Positions 1 through 8,800 of a stretch of 64,000 nucleotides of DNA are shown piece by piece. The position numbers and the translations under genes are program-made. Under the pieces are notes generated by a model. The model worked only from the letters and a program-made list of their open reading frames with translations. It was not told the origin of the DNA and searched no databases. How positions within the stretch are numbered: position 1 is the stretch's first letter; every line of letters begins with the position of its first letter. The stretch is from the NCBI RefSeq assembly GCF_016863435.1, contig NZ_BOOW01000014.1, forward strand, positions 62,001 through 126,000, read 5' to 3'. This DNA is from Sinosporangium siamense (GTDB lineage: Bacteria > Actinomycetota > Actinomycetes > Streptosporangiales > Streptosporangiaceae).

Positions 1-437
1 CATACGGTAAGTGGACCGTTCCAATGCATTGCGGCGATATACGTGAAGGTGTTGCGGAGAATGGCCAGCGGCTCGCCGCGTGTGGGAATGAACACGTCCA
101 CGCTCGGCACCCGCGCCGGCTGCCACGAGCGGACCAGCAGCTCGTGGGACTCCCAGCTCGTGGAGCGCTGCCGCTGCCCGTCGACCAGCGACAGCAGCCA
201 GCCGACCAGGTTGAGGGTGAGCGCGGCGAGGAAGGGCCAGAGGGCCGGACTCCTGGTGGAGAATAGGTAGAGGGTTCCGGCGGTCAAAATCAGTGATATA
301 GGCACGGTCAGCAGCACCCAGCGGCGTTGCGGACCGAAATAAAGTGCTATTTCTGTGTCTTCCGGTGGGACCGGAAGATGAGGGACCGCCTCTTCGTGCG
401 GCGAGGCGGTCGACGTCGGTGTCGCCAAAGCGGGCAT
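1..437 (-). CDS. Family 2 glycosyltransferase, membrane, N-terminal part
   Basis: Partial gene running off the left edge; only about 145 N-terminal residues are present. After a proline-rich cytoplasmic start there are two hydrophobic stretches (about residues 45-64 and 72-92), then VDVFIPTRGEP, which matches the first nucleotide-sugar-binding motif of cellulose-synthase-like GT2 enzymes (usually VDVFIPTYNEP). The family transfers sugars from nucleotide sugars at the inner membrane, often onto polysaccharide. The Tyr-Asn to Arg-Gly change in the motif is unusual. The ATG at 437 has GGGGA seven bases upstream; an in-frame GTG at 467 is an alternative start. Substrate cannot be judged from this fragment. 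Confidence 0.75.
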   Translation of the reverse strand, partial: MPALATPTSTASPHEEAVPHLPVPPEDTEIALYFGPQRRWVLLTVPISLILTAGTLYLFSTRSPALWPFLAALTLNLVGWLLSLVDGQRQRSTSWESHELLVRSWQPARVPSVDVFIPTRGEPLAILRNTFTYIAAMHWNGPLTV

Positions 438-593
438 GCCGAAGTCCCCGATTTCGTCAGCTTGCACGACCTTTCTAAAAACAAACTTATCAATCGGAGA
501 ACTCTGGCTTATGCCGCCAAGTGACGGGTAGGAGAACAGTCAACTAACTGTGCGTGATACCTCTATGTGAAATATCCCCCGAGGGGGCCCAAT

Positions 594-644
594 AGTGTGA
601 AATGTCGGATTCGTGGGATGTTCCGATGTGTCGAAGGTCACACT
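594..644. promoter_or_regulatory. Nested inverted repeat upstream of carbamate kinase gene
   Basis: Within the 425-bp gap 438-862, AGTGTGA (594-600) is mirrored by TCACACT (638-644), and inside it TCGGA is mirrored by TCCGA. Just to the left is CCCCCGAGGGGG (about 576-587). This could be a regulator site or a transcript hairpin for the carbamate kinase/amidohydrolase pair. No clear promoter was recognised in the rest of the gap. Confidence 0.3.
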
Positions 645-862
645 GGGCGTCTCGTGGGAAATGCCGAAGAACACGCTCGCCTTGGGCAACGAGTGCCCAT
701 GAGGGCCGCCCCACCCCACCGTTAGCGTCGCGCTGTGAGGGGGATGTGAAGGGGAACGGTGGGAAGTGCCGGCAATCGAGCCAGACGGGCGAGGTGAACG
801 TGACGCAGCGCGAATCCGGGCGTGAAACCGCAGGCGGCAGCACCTCCGAGAGCAACGCCGCC

Positions 863-1804
863 ATGCCCGGAGACAGCGGCTCCGGTGGGAACGAGCGTGT
901 CATGCTCGCCCTTGGCGGCAACGCCATGACCGCGCCCGAAGGCAACGCCTCCCCGAAGGAGCAGCGCGAGGCCGTGGAGCGTGCCATGGCCCACGTGGCC
1001 GCGCTCGTCCACGCCGGCCACCAGGTCATCCTGACCCACGGGAACGGGCCTCAGGTGGGCAATCTGCTGCTCAAGAACCAGCTCGCCGCCGACGTGGTGC
1101 CGCCCGTCCCTCTGGACTGGTGCGGCGCGCAGACCCAGGCCACCATCGGCGTGCTCGTGCTCAACGCCCTCGCGGCCCACGGCGTGCCGTCCGCCGCCGT
1201 CGTGACCCGCACACTTGTCGACCCCGACGACCACGGCTTCCGCCATCCCGTCAAGCCGATCGGGCGATACTTCAGCGAAGACGAGGCCAAGAGGTTCCAG
1301 GAGCTTGGCCAGCGGTGGCATCGGTTCGAGAAGGGGTGGCGGCGGGTCGTCGCCTCACCCGAGCCACTGGAAATCCTCGACGCTCCGGCGGTGGCCACGC
1401 TGATGGACGCCGGCTACACGGTCGTCGCCGCCGGTGGGGGAGGGGTGCCGGTCGTGCGTGCACCCGACGCCGCGTTGCACGGGGTCGAGGCGGTCATCGA
1501 CAAGGATCTGGCGGCGGCCATGCTGGCTTCCGCCGTACGGTGCACCAGCCTGCTCATCGCCACGAACGTTCCGCATGCCCAGGTCGGGTACGGCACGCCG
1601 CAGGCTCGGCCGATTGGGCGCATTGGTGTGGACGAACTGCGGCGGCTTGCCGAAGAGGGGCATTTCGGCGAGGGCAGCATGGGGCCGAAGGTCGAGGCGG
1701 CGCTGCGGTTCGTTGCCGGGGGCGGGCGCCGGGCGGTCATCACGTCGCTGGAGTCGCTCGGTGAGGCTCTGACCGGAGACGTTGGCACCAGAGTTGAAGT
1801 TTGA
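863..1804 (+). CDS. arcC: Carbamate kinase
   Basis: Carbamate kinase (amino-acid-kinase fold) interconverts ATP plus carbamate and ADP plus carbamoyl phosphate in the cytoplasm. Family motifs are clear: [10 protein letters not shown] at the N-terminus, [18 protein letters not shown], the [11 protein letters not shown] nucleotide site and a C-terminal [12 protein letters not shown]. From the ATG at 863 the protein is 313 residues, normal for the family (about 310). The reading frame stays open further upstream (GTG at 794 and 800, ATG at 902), so the exact start is uncertain. The next gene starts 28 bp downstream and encodes a ring-opening amidohydrolase, so the pair is probably one transcript. 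No arginine deiminase or ornithine carbamoyltransferase lies beside it, so a role in arginine fermentation is unlikely. A link to nitrogen-heterocycle breakdown is my inference. Confidence 0.88.
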   Translation: MPGDSGSGGNERVMLALGGNAMTAPEGNASPKEQREAVERAMAHVAALVHAGHQVILTHGNGPQVGNLLLKNQLAADVVPPVPLDWCGAQTQATIGVLVLNALAAHGVPSAAVVTRTLVDPDDHGFRHPVKPIGRYFSEDEAKRFQELGQRWHRFEKGWRRVVASPEPLEILDAPAVATLMDAGYTVVAAGGGGVPVVRAPDAALHGVEAVIDKDLAAAMLASAVRCTSLLIATNVPHAQVGYGTPQARPIGRIGVDELRRLAEEGHFGEGSMGPKVEAALRFVAGGGRRAVITSLESLGEALTGDVGTRVEV

Positions 1805-1832
1805 TCCTAATTCTTGGCGAAAGGTGAAGAAC

Positions 1833-2939
1833 ATGCCGGATCCCATTGAAGTGCGCAAAGTCGCCATCGAGAGTGTGACCGACGCGTCCGGGCTCGCCAA
1901 GCTCATCGACGACGGTGTGATCGACGCCGACCGTGTGCTGGCCGTCATCGGCAAGACCGAGGGGAACGGCGGCGTCAACGACTACACGCGCATCCTGGCC
2001 GACCGTGCCTTCCGCGAAGTGCTCATCGCCAAAGGCACCCGCACCCCGGACGAAGTCTCCCAAGTGCCTCTCGTCTGGTCCGGCGGCACCGACGGCGTGC
2101 TCAGCCCCCACGCCACCGTTTTCGCCACCGTCGACCCCGCGAAAGCCCCTCGCAGCGACGAACCCCGCGTCTCCGTCGGTGTCGCCATGAGTGACGTCAT
2201 CCTTCCCGAAGACATCGGCCGCCCCGCCATGGTGGAGAAGGTCGCGGCCGGGGTGCGTGAGGCCATGAAGATCGCCGGCATCGAAGACCCGGCCGACGTG
2301 CATTATGTACAGACCAAAACCCCGCTGCTCACCCTCGCCACCATCACCGACGCCAAAAACCGCGGCCACGACGTCGTCACCGAGGACACCGGGCCCTCCA
2401 TGGACATCTCCAACTCCACCACCGCCCTCGGCATCGCCGTCGCCCTCGGCGAGATCGACATGCCCGGCGCCGACCAGATTCACCGCGACCTGTCGCTGTA
2501 TTCGAGCGTCGCCTCCTGCTCCAGCGGCGTCGAACTCGACCGCGCCCAGATCGTCGTCGTCGGCAACGTACGCGGCATCGGCGGACGCTACCGCATCGGC
2601 CACAGCACCATGAGGGACGCCCTCGACGCCGACGGCATCTGGGACGCCATCCGCGACAGCGGCATCGACCTCCCCGACCGCCCCCACCCGTCCGACCTCG
2701 GCGACCGCCTCGTCAACGTCTTCATGAAATGCGAAGCCGACCCCAGCGGCCATGTCCGCGGCCGGCGCAACATCATGCTCGACGACTCCGACGTGCATTG
2801 GCACCGCCAAATCAAAGCCGCCGTCGGCGGCGTGGCCGCCTCCGTCACCGGCGACCCGGCCGTCTTCGTCTCCGTGGCCGCCGTCCACCAGGGCCCCTCA
2901 GGCGGCGGCCCGGTCGCGGCCATCGCGGACTTGGGGTGA
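1833..2939 (+). CDS. Ring-opening amidohydrolase (barbiturase / cyanuric acid hydrolase family)
   Basis: A 368-residue member of the AtzD/TrzD/barbiturase family, which hydrolyses an amide bond in cyanuric acid (to carboxybiuret) or barbiturate (to ureidomalonate). The family has three homologous domains, each giving a Ser-Lys pair. Here I see Lys in VIGKTEGNG and Ser in VWSGGTDG (domain A), Lys in QTKTPLL and Ser in SNSTTALG (domain B), and Lys in [10 protein letters not shown] and Ser in [11 protein letters not shown] (domain C), so the catalytic set looks complete. The ATG at 1833 has AAGGTG at ideal spacing; the frame opens earlier, inside the arcC end, but without a good site. Substrate cannot be decided from sequence: barbiturate (oxidative pyrimidine route) and cyanurate are both possible. 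The upstream carbamate kinase suggests a nitrogen-scavenging operon. Confidence 0.85.
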   Translation: MPDPIEVRKVAIESVTDASGLAKLIDDGVIDADRVLAVIGKTEGNGGVNDYTRILADRAFREVLIAKGTRTPDEVSQVPLVWSGGTDGVLSPHATVFATVDPAKAPRSDEPRVSVGVAMSDVILPEDIGRPAMVEKVAAGVREAMKIAGIEDPADVHYVQTKTPLLTLATITDAKNRGHDVVTEDTGPSMDISNSTTALGIAVALGEIDMPGADQIHRDLSLYSSVASCSSGVELDRAQIVVVGNVRGIGGRYRIGHSTMRDALDADGIWDAIRDSGIDLPDRPHPSDLGDRLVNVFMKCEADPSGHVRGRRNIMLDDSDVHWHRQIKAAVGGVAASVTGDPAVFVSVAAVHQGPSGGGPVAAIADLG

Positions 2940-3050
2940 GCGTTGTCTTAGGTGAGCCCGCGGACTTCCGGGAGCCTTGACCGGGATCCGGTCGCGGCTG
3001 GCCTGTTCTGCCCAAGCGGTTAAGACTGGAGGAGTGATCCGGGAGGCTGA

Positions 3051-5600
3051 GTGAAGAAGAGGCTCGGGCATATGCGGGTCGGCTTTCTCGCGGCTGTCGC
3101 CGACTACCTGCTTCGAAGGTACGGCACAAGCCCGGCCCCAGACGGCAACATGGTGACCGGCGCCGCGCACACGGTGATTCAGGCCGGCACCGTTCACGGC
3201 GACATCACCTTGGCCTCCCCGCCGAAGATGTCCACCGCGCCGCGCACCCTCCCCCGCGACACCCCGGTCTTCACCGGCCGCCAATGGGAGCTGGATCACC
3301 TCTCCCGGGGCCTGGCCGAGGTCGAGGGGGCGGAGGTCGTGATTTATGCCGTCAACGGCATGCCGGGTGTCGGAAAGACGGCTCTTGCCGTACACGCCGC
3401 TCATCGGATGGCCGACAGGTTCCCCGACGCCAGGATCCAGGTCGACCTGCACGCCCACACCCCGGGCCAGGCGCCCTCGGACCCCGCGGACATCCTCGCC
3501 GATCTGCTGATCGGTTACGGGGTCGAACCCCAAGGGGTTCCGCGCACGCTGGACGGGCGAGCCGGGATGTGGCGTGACCGGATGGCGGGGAAGAAGATCC
3601 TGCTGGTGCTCGACAACGCCGCGAGCGGTGCCCAGGTGGAACCGCTGCTGCCGGGCACCCCGGGTTCCCTGGTGCTGATCACGAGCCGCAACCGCCTGGC
3701 GGTGCCCGGTGCCGTGCCGCTCACGGTGGGGGCGATGCCGCGCGCCGACGGGGTGGAGCTGTTCACCCGCAGCACCGGCCGCCCCATCCCGGCGGACGAC
3801 GCCGAGGCCGTGGACAGGCTGGTCGCGGCCTGCGGCGGGCTGCCGCTGGCGATCACCATCATGGCCGCCCGCTACGCCCACCGGCCGGCGTGGAGCGTGG
3901 GCGACCTGGCCGACCAGATGGCCGAACCTCTGGAGGAACTCCAAGAGGACGGCAAAAGCGTGGCGGTCGCCTTCGAACTGTCCTATCGGGACCTGCCACC
4001 CGCCCGGCAGCGCCTGGTGCGCCTCCTTGGTGTGTATCCCGGCGACGACATCGACGCCCACGCCGCGGCGGCCCTCGGCGGGGTCACGCTCGCGCAGGCA
4101 CGGCGGCACCTCGACGCCCTCTATGCGGCCTCCCTCCTCCAGGAGCCGAGCCGTGGCCGCTACCGTCTGCACGACCTCCTCGCCCACTACACCCGCGCCC
4201 TCGCCGACACCTCCGGCGACGCCGCGCTGGAACGGCTGCTGGATTACTACACCCACACGGCATACGCCGCGGGGCTGCACTTCACCTTGCAGAGTCCCCG
4301 GTTGGTGCCCACCCAGACCGAAACCTCCTTCGCCACAAGCGGCCACGCCGAGGAGTGGCTGAGGACCGAACGCGACAACCTGTACGCCGCCGTGCTGGCC
4401 GCCGCCGGCACCCATCCCGCCCACGCTGTGGCGATCCCCGCCATGCTGGCCGACTATCTGGCACTCCGCGGCCATTGGGAACAGGCCCTCGCCCTCCACC
4501 AAACCGCCGAGACCACCGCCCGCCGTATCGCCGACCCCGGCGGCCAGGCCGTCGCCCTCGACAACATGGGATGCCTACACCGGCGCATGGGCGAATACAC
4601 CTCGGCGGCCGATCTCCACACCCGTGCCCTCCATCTGCACAACACCACAGGAAACCGCCGCGGCCAGGCCGGTGTGCACGTCAACCTCGGCGTCATGCAC
4701 CGCGAACTGGGGGAGTACACCGCCGCGGCCGCCCACCACACCGGCGCCCTTGCGCTCTACACCGCCGTCGAGGACCACCGCGGCCAGGCCGTCGCGCTGT
4801 TCAACCTCGGCCTGGTGCATTGCGAAGTGGGGGAGTACACCTCGGCCGCCGAGCGGCACAGCCGTGCCCTTGAGTTCTACACCGCCGCCGGCGACCGCCG
4901 CGGCCAGGCCGTCATCCTCAACAGCCTCGGCGGAATGCACCGCTGCCTGGGAGAATATGAGGCGGCGGCGGACTGCCACACCCGCGCCCTCCTGTTATAC
5001 GTCGACCTGCGGGGACGCCGAGGCGAGGCGATCGCCCTCAACGACCTCGGCCTCACCCACCGCGAGACGGGCGACTACCCGGCGGCGGCAGACCACCACA
5101 CCCGGGCCCTCGACCTCTACACCACCCTGCAAGACCGCCGGGGCCAGGCCACCGCCCGCGCGAACCTGGGCGTCGTCCACCGCCTGACCGGCGACCACAC
5201 GGCGGCGTCGGACCACCTCACCGACGCGCTCGAATCCTTCACCCACCTCGGCAGCAGGTACGGCATCGCCCACACCCTCCACCACCTCGGCAACCTGCAC
5301 AGGGATCAGGGGCGCCTCACCCAGGCCCTGACCCTGTTCACCGAGCTGGGCAACCGCTATGAACAGGCCGAAACCCTGAACGACCTCGGCGAACTGCACC
5401 ATTCCCCCGGCCGTTTCCATGAAGCCCTGGCCGTCGCCCGCACGATCGGCGCCCCATTGCAGGAAGCACGAGCCCTGGAAGGAATCGGCCTCCGCCAGCC
5501 ACCCGGCGACGGCACACCCCTCCTCAGGCAAGCACTGGCGATCTACCGGCGCATCGGCTCCCCCCGCGCGCGACGGATCACGGACGTCCTGCCTGACTGA
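3051..5600 (+). CDS. NB-ARC NTPase with TPR repeats (STAND/NLR-like)
   Basis: An 849-residue multidomain switch protein. Residues 1-60 form a short N-terminal region ending in HTVIQAGTVHGDITL (residues 40-54), a glycine/valine pattern seen in actinobacterial NLR-like proteins. An NB-ARC core follows, with P-loop GMPGVGKTA near residue 103, Walker B ILLVLDNA near 185 and LVLITSRN near 208. From about residue 497 run eight or nine TPR units, six of them 40 residues long with the pattern GQAxxxNLGxxHRxxGEYxxA, then a tail. There is no SARP DNA-binding or BTAD domain, so this is not a full AfsR-type regulator. The GTG at 3051 has GGGAGG just upstream. The WD40 STAND gene lies tail to tail downstream. 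STAND proteins often serve in signalling or phage defence; which applies here is unknown. Confidence 0.85.
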   Translation: MKKRLGHMRVGFLAAVADYLLRRYGTSPAPDGNMVTGAAHTVIQAGTVHGDITLASPPKMSTAPRTLPRDTPVFTGRQWELDHLSRGLAEVEGAEVVIYAVNGMPGVGKTALAVHAAHRMADRFPDARIQVDLHAHTPGQAPSDPADILADLLIGYGVEPQGVPRTLDGRAGMWRDRMAGKKILLVLDNAASGAQVEPLLPGTPGSLVLITSRNRLAVPGAVPLTVGAMPRADGVELFTRSTGRPIPADDAEAVDRLVAACGGLPLAITIMAARYAHRPAWSVGDLADQMAEPLEELQEDGKSVAVAFELSYRDLPPARQRLVRLLGVYPGDDIDAHAAAALGGVTLAQARRHLDALYAASLLQEPSRGRYRLHDLLAHYTRALADTSGDAALERLLDYYTHTAYAAGLHFTLQSPRLVPTQTETSFATSGHAEEWLRTERDNLYAAVLAAAGTHPAHAVAIPAMLADYLALRGHWEQALALHQTAETTARRIADPGGQAVALDNMGCLHRRMGEYTSAADLHTRALHLHNTTGNRRGQAGVHVNLGVMHRELGEYTAAAAHHTGALALYTAVEDHRGQAVALFNLGLVHCEVGEYTSAAERHSRALEFYTAAGDRRGQAVILNSLGGMHRCLGEYEAAADCHTRALLLYVDLRGRRGEAIALNDLGLTHRETGDYPAAADHHTRALDLYTTLQDRRGQATARANLGVVHRLTGDHTAASDHLTDALESFTHLGSRYGIAHTLHHLGNLHRDQGRLTQALTLFTELGNRYEQAETLNDLGELHHSPGRFHEALAVARTIGAPLQEARALEGIGLRQPPGDGTPLLRQALAIYRRIGSPRARRITDVLPD

Positions 5601-5641
5601 CTCCGCTACCCCCCGCCCCGGTCCTGCACCGCCTGTCCCGC

Positions 5642-5680
5642 ATCGTGGGGTTCGGCCGGTGTCGTGGCGATCCCCACGAT
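5642..5680 (+). terminator. Inverted repeat after NB-ARC gene
   Basis: ATCGTGGGG (5642-5650) and CCCCACGAT (5672-5680) are perfect 9-bp arms about 40 bp after the stop of the NB-ARC gene. There is no U-tract, as is common for actinobacterial terminators. The loop is 21 bases. Confidence 0.45.
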
Positions 5681-5804
5681 TTCCCAGACCGAGGATCGCC
5701 GCCGTGAGAACCGCAGCCGTCTTATAGTCGAACTCGTCCTGCTTCAAAAGCCTCACTCCTTCCACACGGAGATCGTCCCCCGCCCAAGCGGGCGGTGGAC
5801 AGGC

Positions 5805-5833
5805 GTTTCCCTCCCCACACGAGGCAGGGAAAC
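5805..5833 (-). terminator. Hairpin after WD40 STAND gene
   Basis: GTTTCCCT (5805-5812) and AGGGAAAC (5826-5833) form an 8-bp stem 15 bp past the stop of the leftward WD40 gene. It is placed as a terminator for that gene and separates the two convergent STAND genes. Confidence 0.45.
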
Positions 5834-5847
5834 CCGGCAACCCTCCG

Positions 5848-8800
5848 TCAAGGGCACACCGGCCGGTAGGCCGCTCCCGGCGCCTGGCGGCGCCACTCCT
5901 CGGGGGTGAGGGATCGCCCGGCGACGGCGCACAGGGCGGTGAAAAGGTCGTCGGGCAGTGCCGTACGGCGTAAGCGCACATCGCCGTCGCCCGAGCCGCT
6001 GACCAGGGTGTGCCCGTCGGGGCTGAACGCCACGGTGAACACGGGGCCGTGCGGGCTCGTGAGGGGGGCGCCGACCGACCGGCCGCCGGCGGTTTCCCAC
6101 AGGCGGACGGTTCCGTCGACGGCGCCGCTGGCAAGGAAACGCCCGTCGGGGCTGAACGCGACGGCGAACACCATGCCGTGGTGTCCGGTGAGCGGATCCC
6201 CGAGAGGGGTGCGCCGCCGGACGTCCCACAGGCGGACGGTCCCGTCTTGGCCGGCCCCGGCGAGGGTGCGGCTGTCGGGGCTGAAGACGACAGTGAACAC
6301 CATGCCGTGGTGGGCGGGCAGGGGAGCGCCGAGGGGGCGGAGGGTGGCGGCGTCCCACAGGTGGATCGTTCCGTCGGCGGTGCCGGCGGCGAGGGTGCGC
6401 CCGTCGGGGCTGTAGGCGACGGAGGCGACGGGTCCGTTGCCCAGTTTGAGCGGCGCGCCGACGGCGCGGCGTCCGGCGATGTCCCACATCCGCATCTCGC
6501 CGGTCGCGTCGCCGCTGGCCAGGGTGCGCCCGTCGGGGCTGAACGCCACGGGGAACACCGCACCGCGATGCCCGGTCAGCGGACGGCCGAGAGGACGGCG
6601 GTCCGTGAGGTCCCACAGCCGGACCGTCTTGTCGACCGATCCGCTGGCCAGCGTCCGGCCGTCGGAGCTTACGGCCACCGATGCCACAGAGCCGCGATGC
6701 CCGGTCAGCGGAGGGCCGAGGGGGCGGCGGCCGGCGACGTCCCACAGCCGGACCGTCTTGTCGGACGCCCCGCTGGCCAGGGTGCGCCCGTCGGGCCCGA
6801 ACACCGCCGAGTAGACCCACCCCTTATGCCCCCGCAGGATCGTGCCCGCCGGGCCGTGGGCGGTCACGTCCCACAGGCGCACCGTCCCGTCCGAGGCCGC
6901 GCTCGCCAGCATGCGGCCGTCGGGGCTGAACACCACGCTGGTCAGCCAGTCGGTGTGCCCCGTATACGCCCACCCGAGCGGGCGGCGGGCCGCGACGTCC
7001 CACAATCGCACCGACGCGTCGTCCGCCGTGGCCAGGGTGCCCCCGTCGGGGCTGAACGCGAGCGACCGCACCACCCCGTTGTAACCCGCGAGCGGCGAGC
7101 CGAGCGCCCGGCCCTCCGCGACGTCCCACAGCCGCACCGAGTCCTTCGCCGCCACCGCCAGGACACGCCCGTCGGGACTGAAGGCCGCCGCCGACGGCGC
7201 CCCGCCCTCATGCCGCAGCGTCCCGCCGAGCGGACGGCGCGCCGCGACATCCCACACGCGTACGGCGGAGGCCCCGACCGCGGCCACCGTGTTCCCGTCG
7301 CCGCTGAACACCACATGCGCGATCGGGACCGCCCGCCCACCCGCCAGCTCGCCGACAGGCCGGAGGGTCGCCACGTCCCACAACCGCACCGACGACTTCG
7401 ACGCGGTCGCCAGCACACGCCCGTCGGGCCCGAACGCCAGCGCCCGCACCACCCCCGTGTGTCCCCCGAGCGTGGCGGCGACGGGCACGCGGGCAGCCAC
7501 CTCCCACACACGCACGGCCCCCTCCGGCCCGGCACCGGCGAGAAGACGCCCGTCGGGACTGAACGCCGCGGCGCTGAGCGGCCCCCGCCCCGCCCGCGAC
7601 TCGCCGAGCGCCTGGTGGCGGGCGGTGTCCCAGAGCCGCAGCGTGCCGTCCTTCCCCGCGCCCATCAGCACCCGGCTGTCCGAACTGAAGGCCAACGTCG
7701 AGGAAAGGCCGGACATGACCGCACGATCCGGCCGGCCCAGCAGCATGGCCATGCTCGCATGCGCCTCCCCGGTGGGCGCGAGCCGCCACGCGGTCGTGGC
7801 CAGCCGCGCCGCCGCCGCCGGATCGCCCGTCACCAGGACACTCCGCGCGGCGAGCCCGCGGGACAGCGACTCGGCCCGCTGGGACGACGCGAGCCCACGC
7901 TGCCGCTCGGTCGCCCGCTGCGCGAGTACGGCGAAAGCCGTCGCGGCCCCGCTCATGGCCAGCAGCCCGGCGAGCGCCCCCGCGAGCAGGCGCCGCCTGC
8001 GCGCCCGGCGCCGCGCCGCCTCCTCCTCCGCCGCCCACGCGGCCAGGCCGGCGTCGAGAAACGCGTGTTCCGACCCGCTCAGCACTCCGGTGCCGGTCCC
8101 GGCCCACTCGACCGTCGCCTGGAGACGTGTGCCGCGATACAGAAGCGACGGGTCCCGGTCCTCCCGCTCCCAGCTCAGCGCCGCCTCCGACAACGTCCGG
8201 TGGGTTCGCAGCCCGGCGCGGTCGGCCCGGATCCACTCGCGCAGGCGCGGCCACGCCCACAGCAGCGCCTCGTGGCTGAGCCGGAGGTGGTCGGCGCTCA
8301 CGGTCAGCAGCCGGGCGTGCGTGAACGCCTCGACGACCTCGCCGGTGGCCGGCGGCGGGAAGTGGGAGGGCGGCAGATCGCAGATGCTCACCGGGCGCCC
8401 TGTCTCTGTGTCGTCCTCGCCGACGCACACCATGCGCAGCAGCATCAGGCGGGCGATCTCCTGGTGGGCGGGGGCCAGGCGGGTGAAGACGCGTTCGGCC
8501 GAGGAGGCCACCGCGCCCACGATGCCGTCGGTGAGCTGGTAACCCTCCACCGTCAGCGTGTCCCCGCTGCGCCGCTGCCACGTGGTGAGCAACGCGTGCG
8601 ACAGCAGCGGGAGCGCCCCTGGTTCGTAGGACACGCCCGCGGCGTTGTCCGTACGGTCACCCGTGGGAAACACCCCCATGTCCCGCAGGAGCAGCTCGGC
8701 GAGCCCCGGCTCCAGGCGCAGGCCCGCGGCCCTGGCCGGTCCGTTGATCACATCGAGCAGCTCGGCGCGTGTCATCGGCCCCAGTGGGAACTGGCCGTCC

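Noticed and set aside
863-1804. Arginine deiminase pathway
   Set aside because: Carbamate kinase is present but arcA, arcB and arcD are not; the partner is a ring-opening amidohydrolase.
3051-5600. AfsR/SARP antibiotic regulator
   Set aside because: NB-ARC and TPR parts fit, but the N-terminal winged helix and BTAD domain are missing, and no biosynthetic cluster is near.
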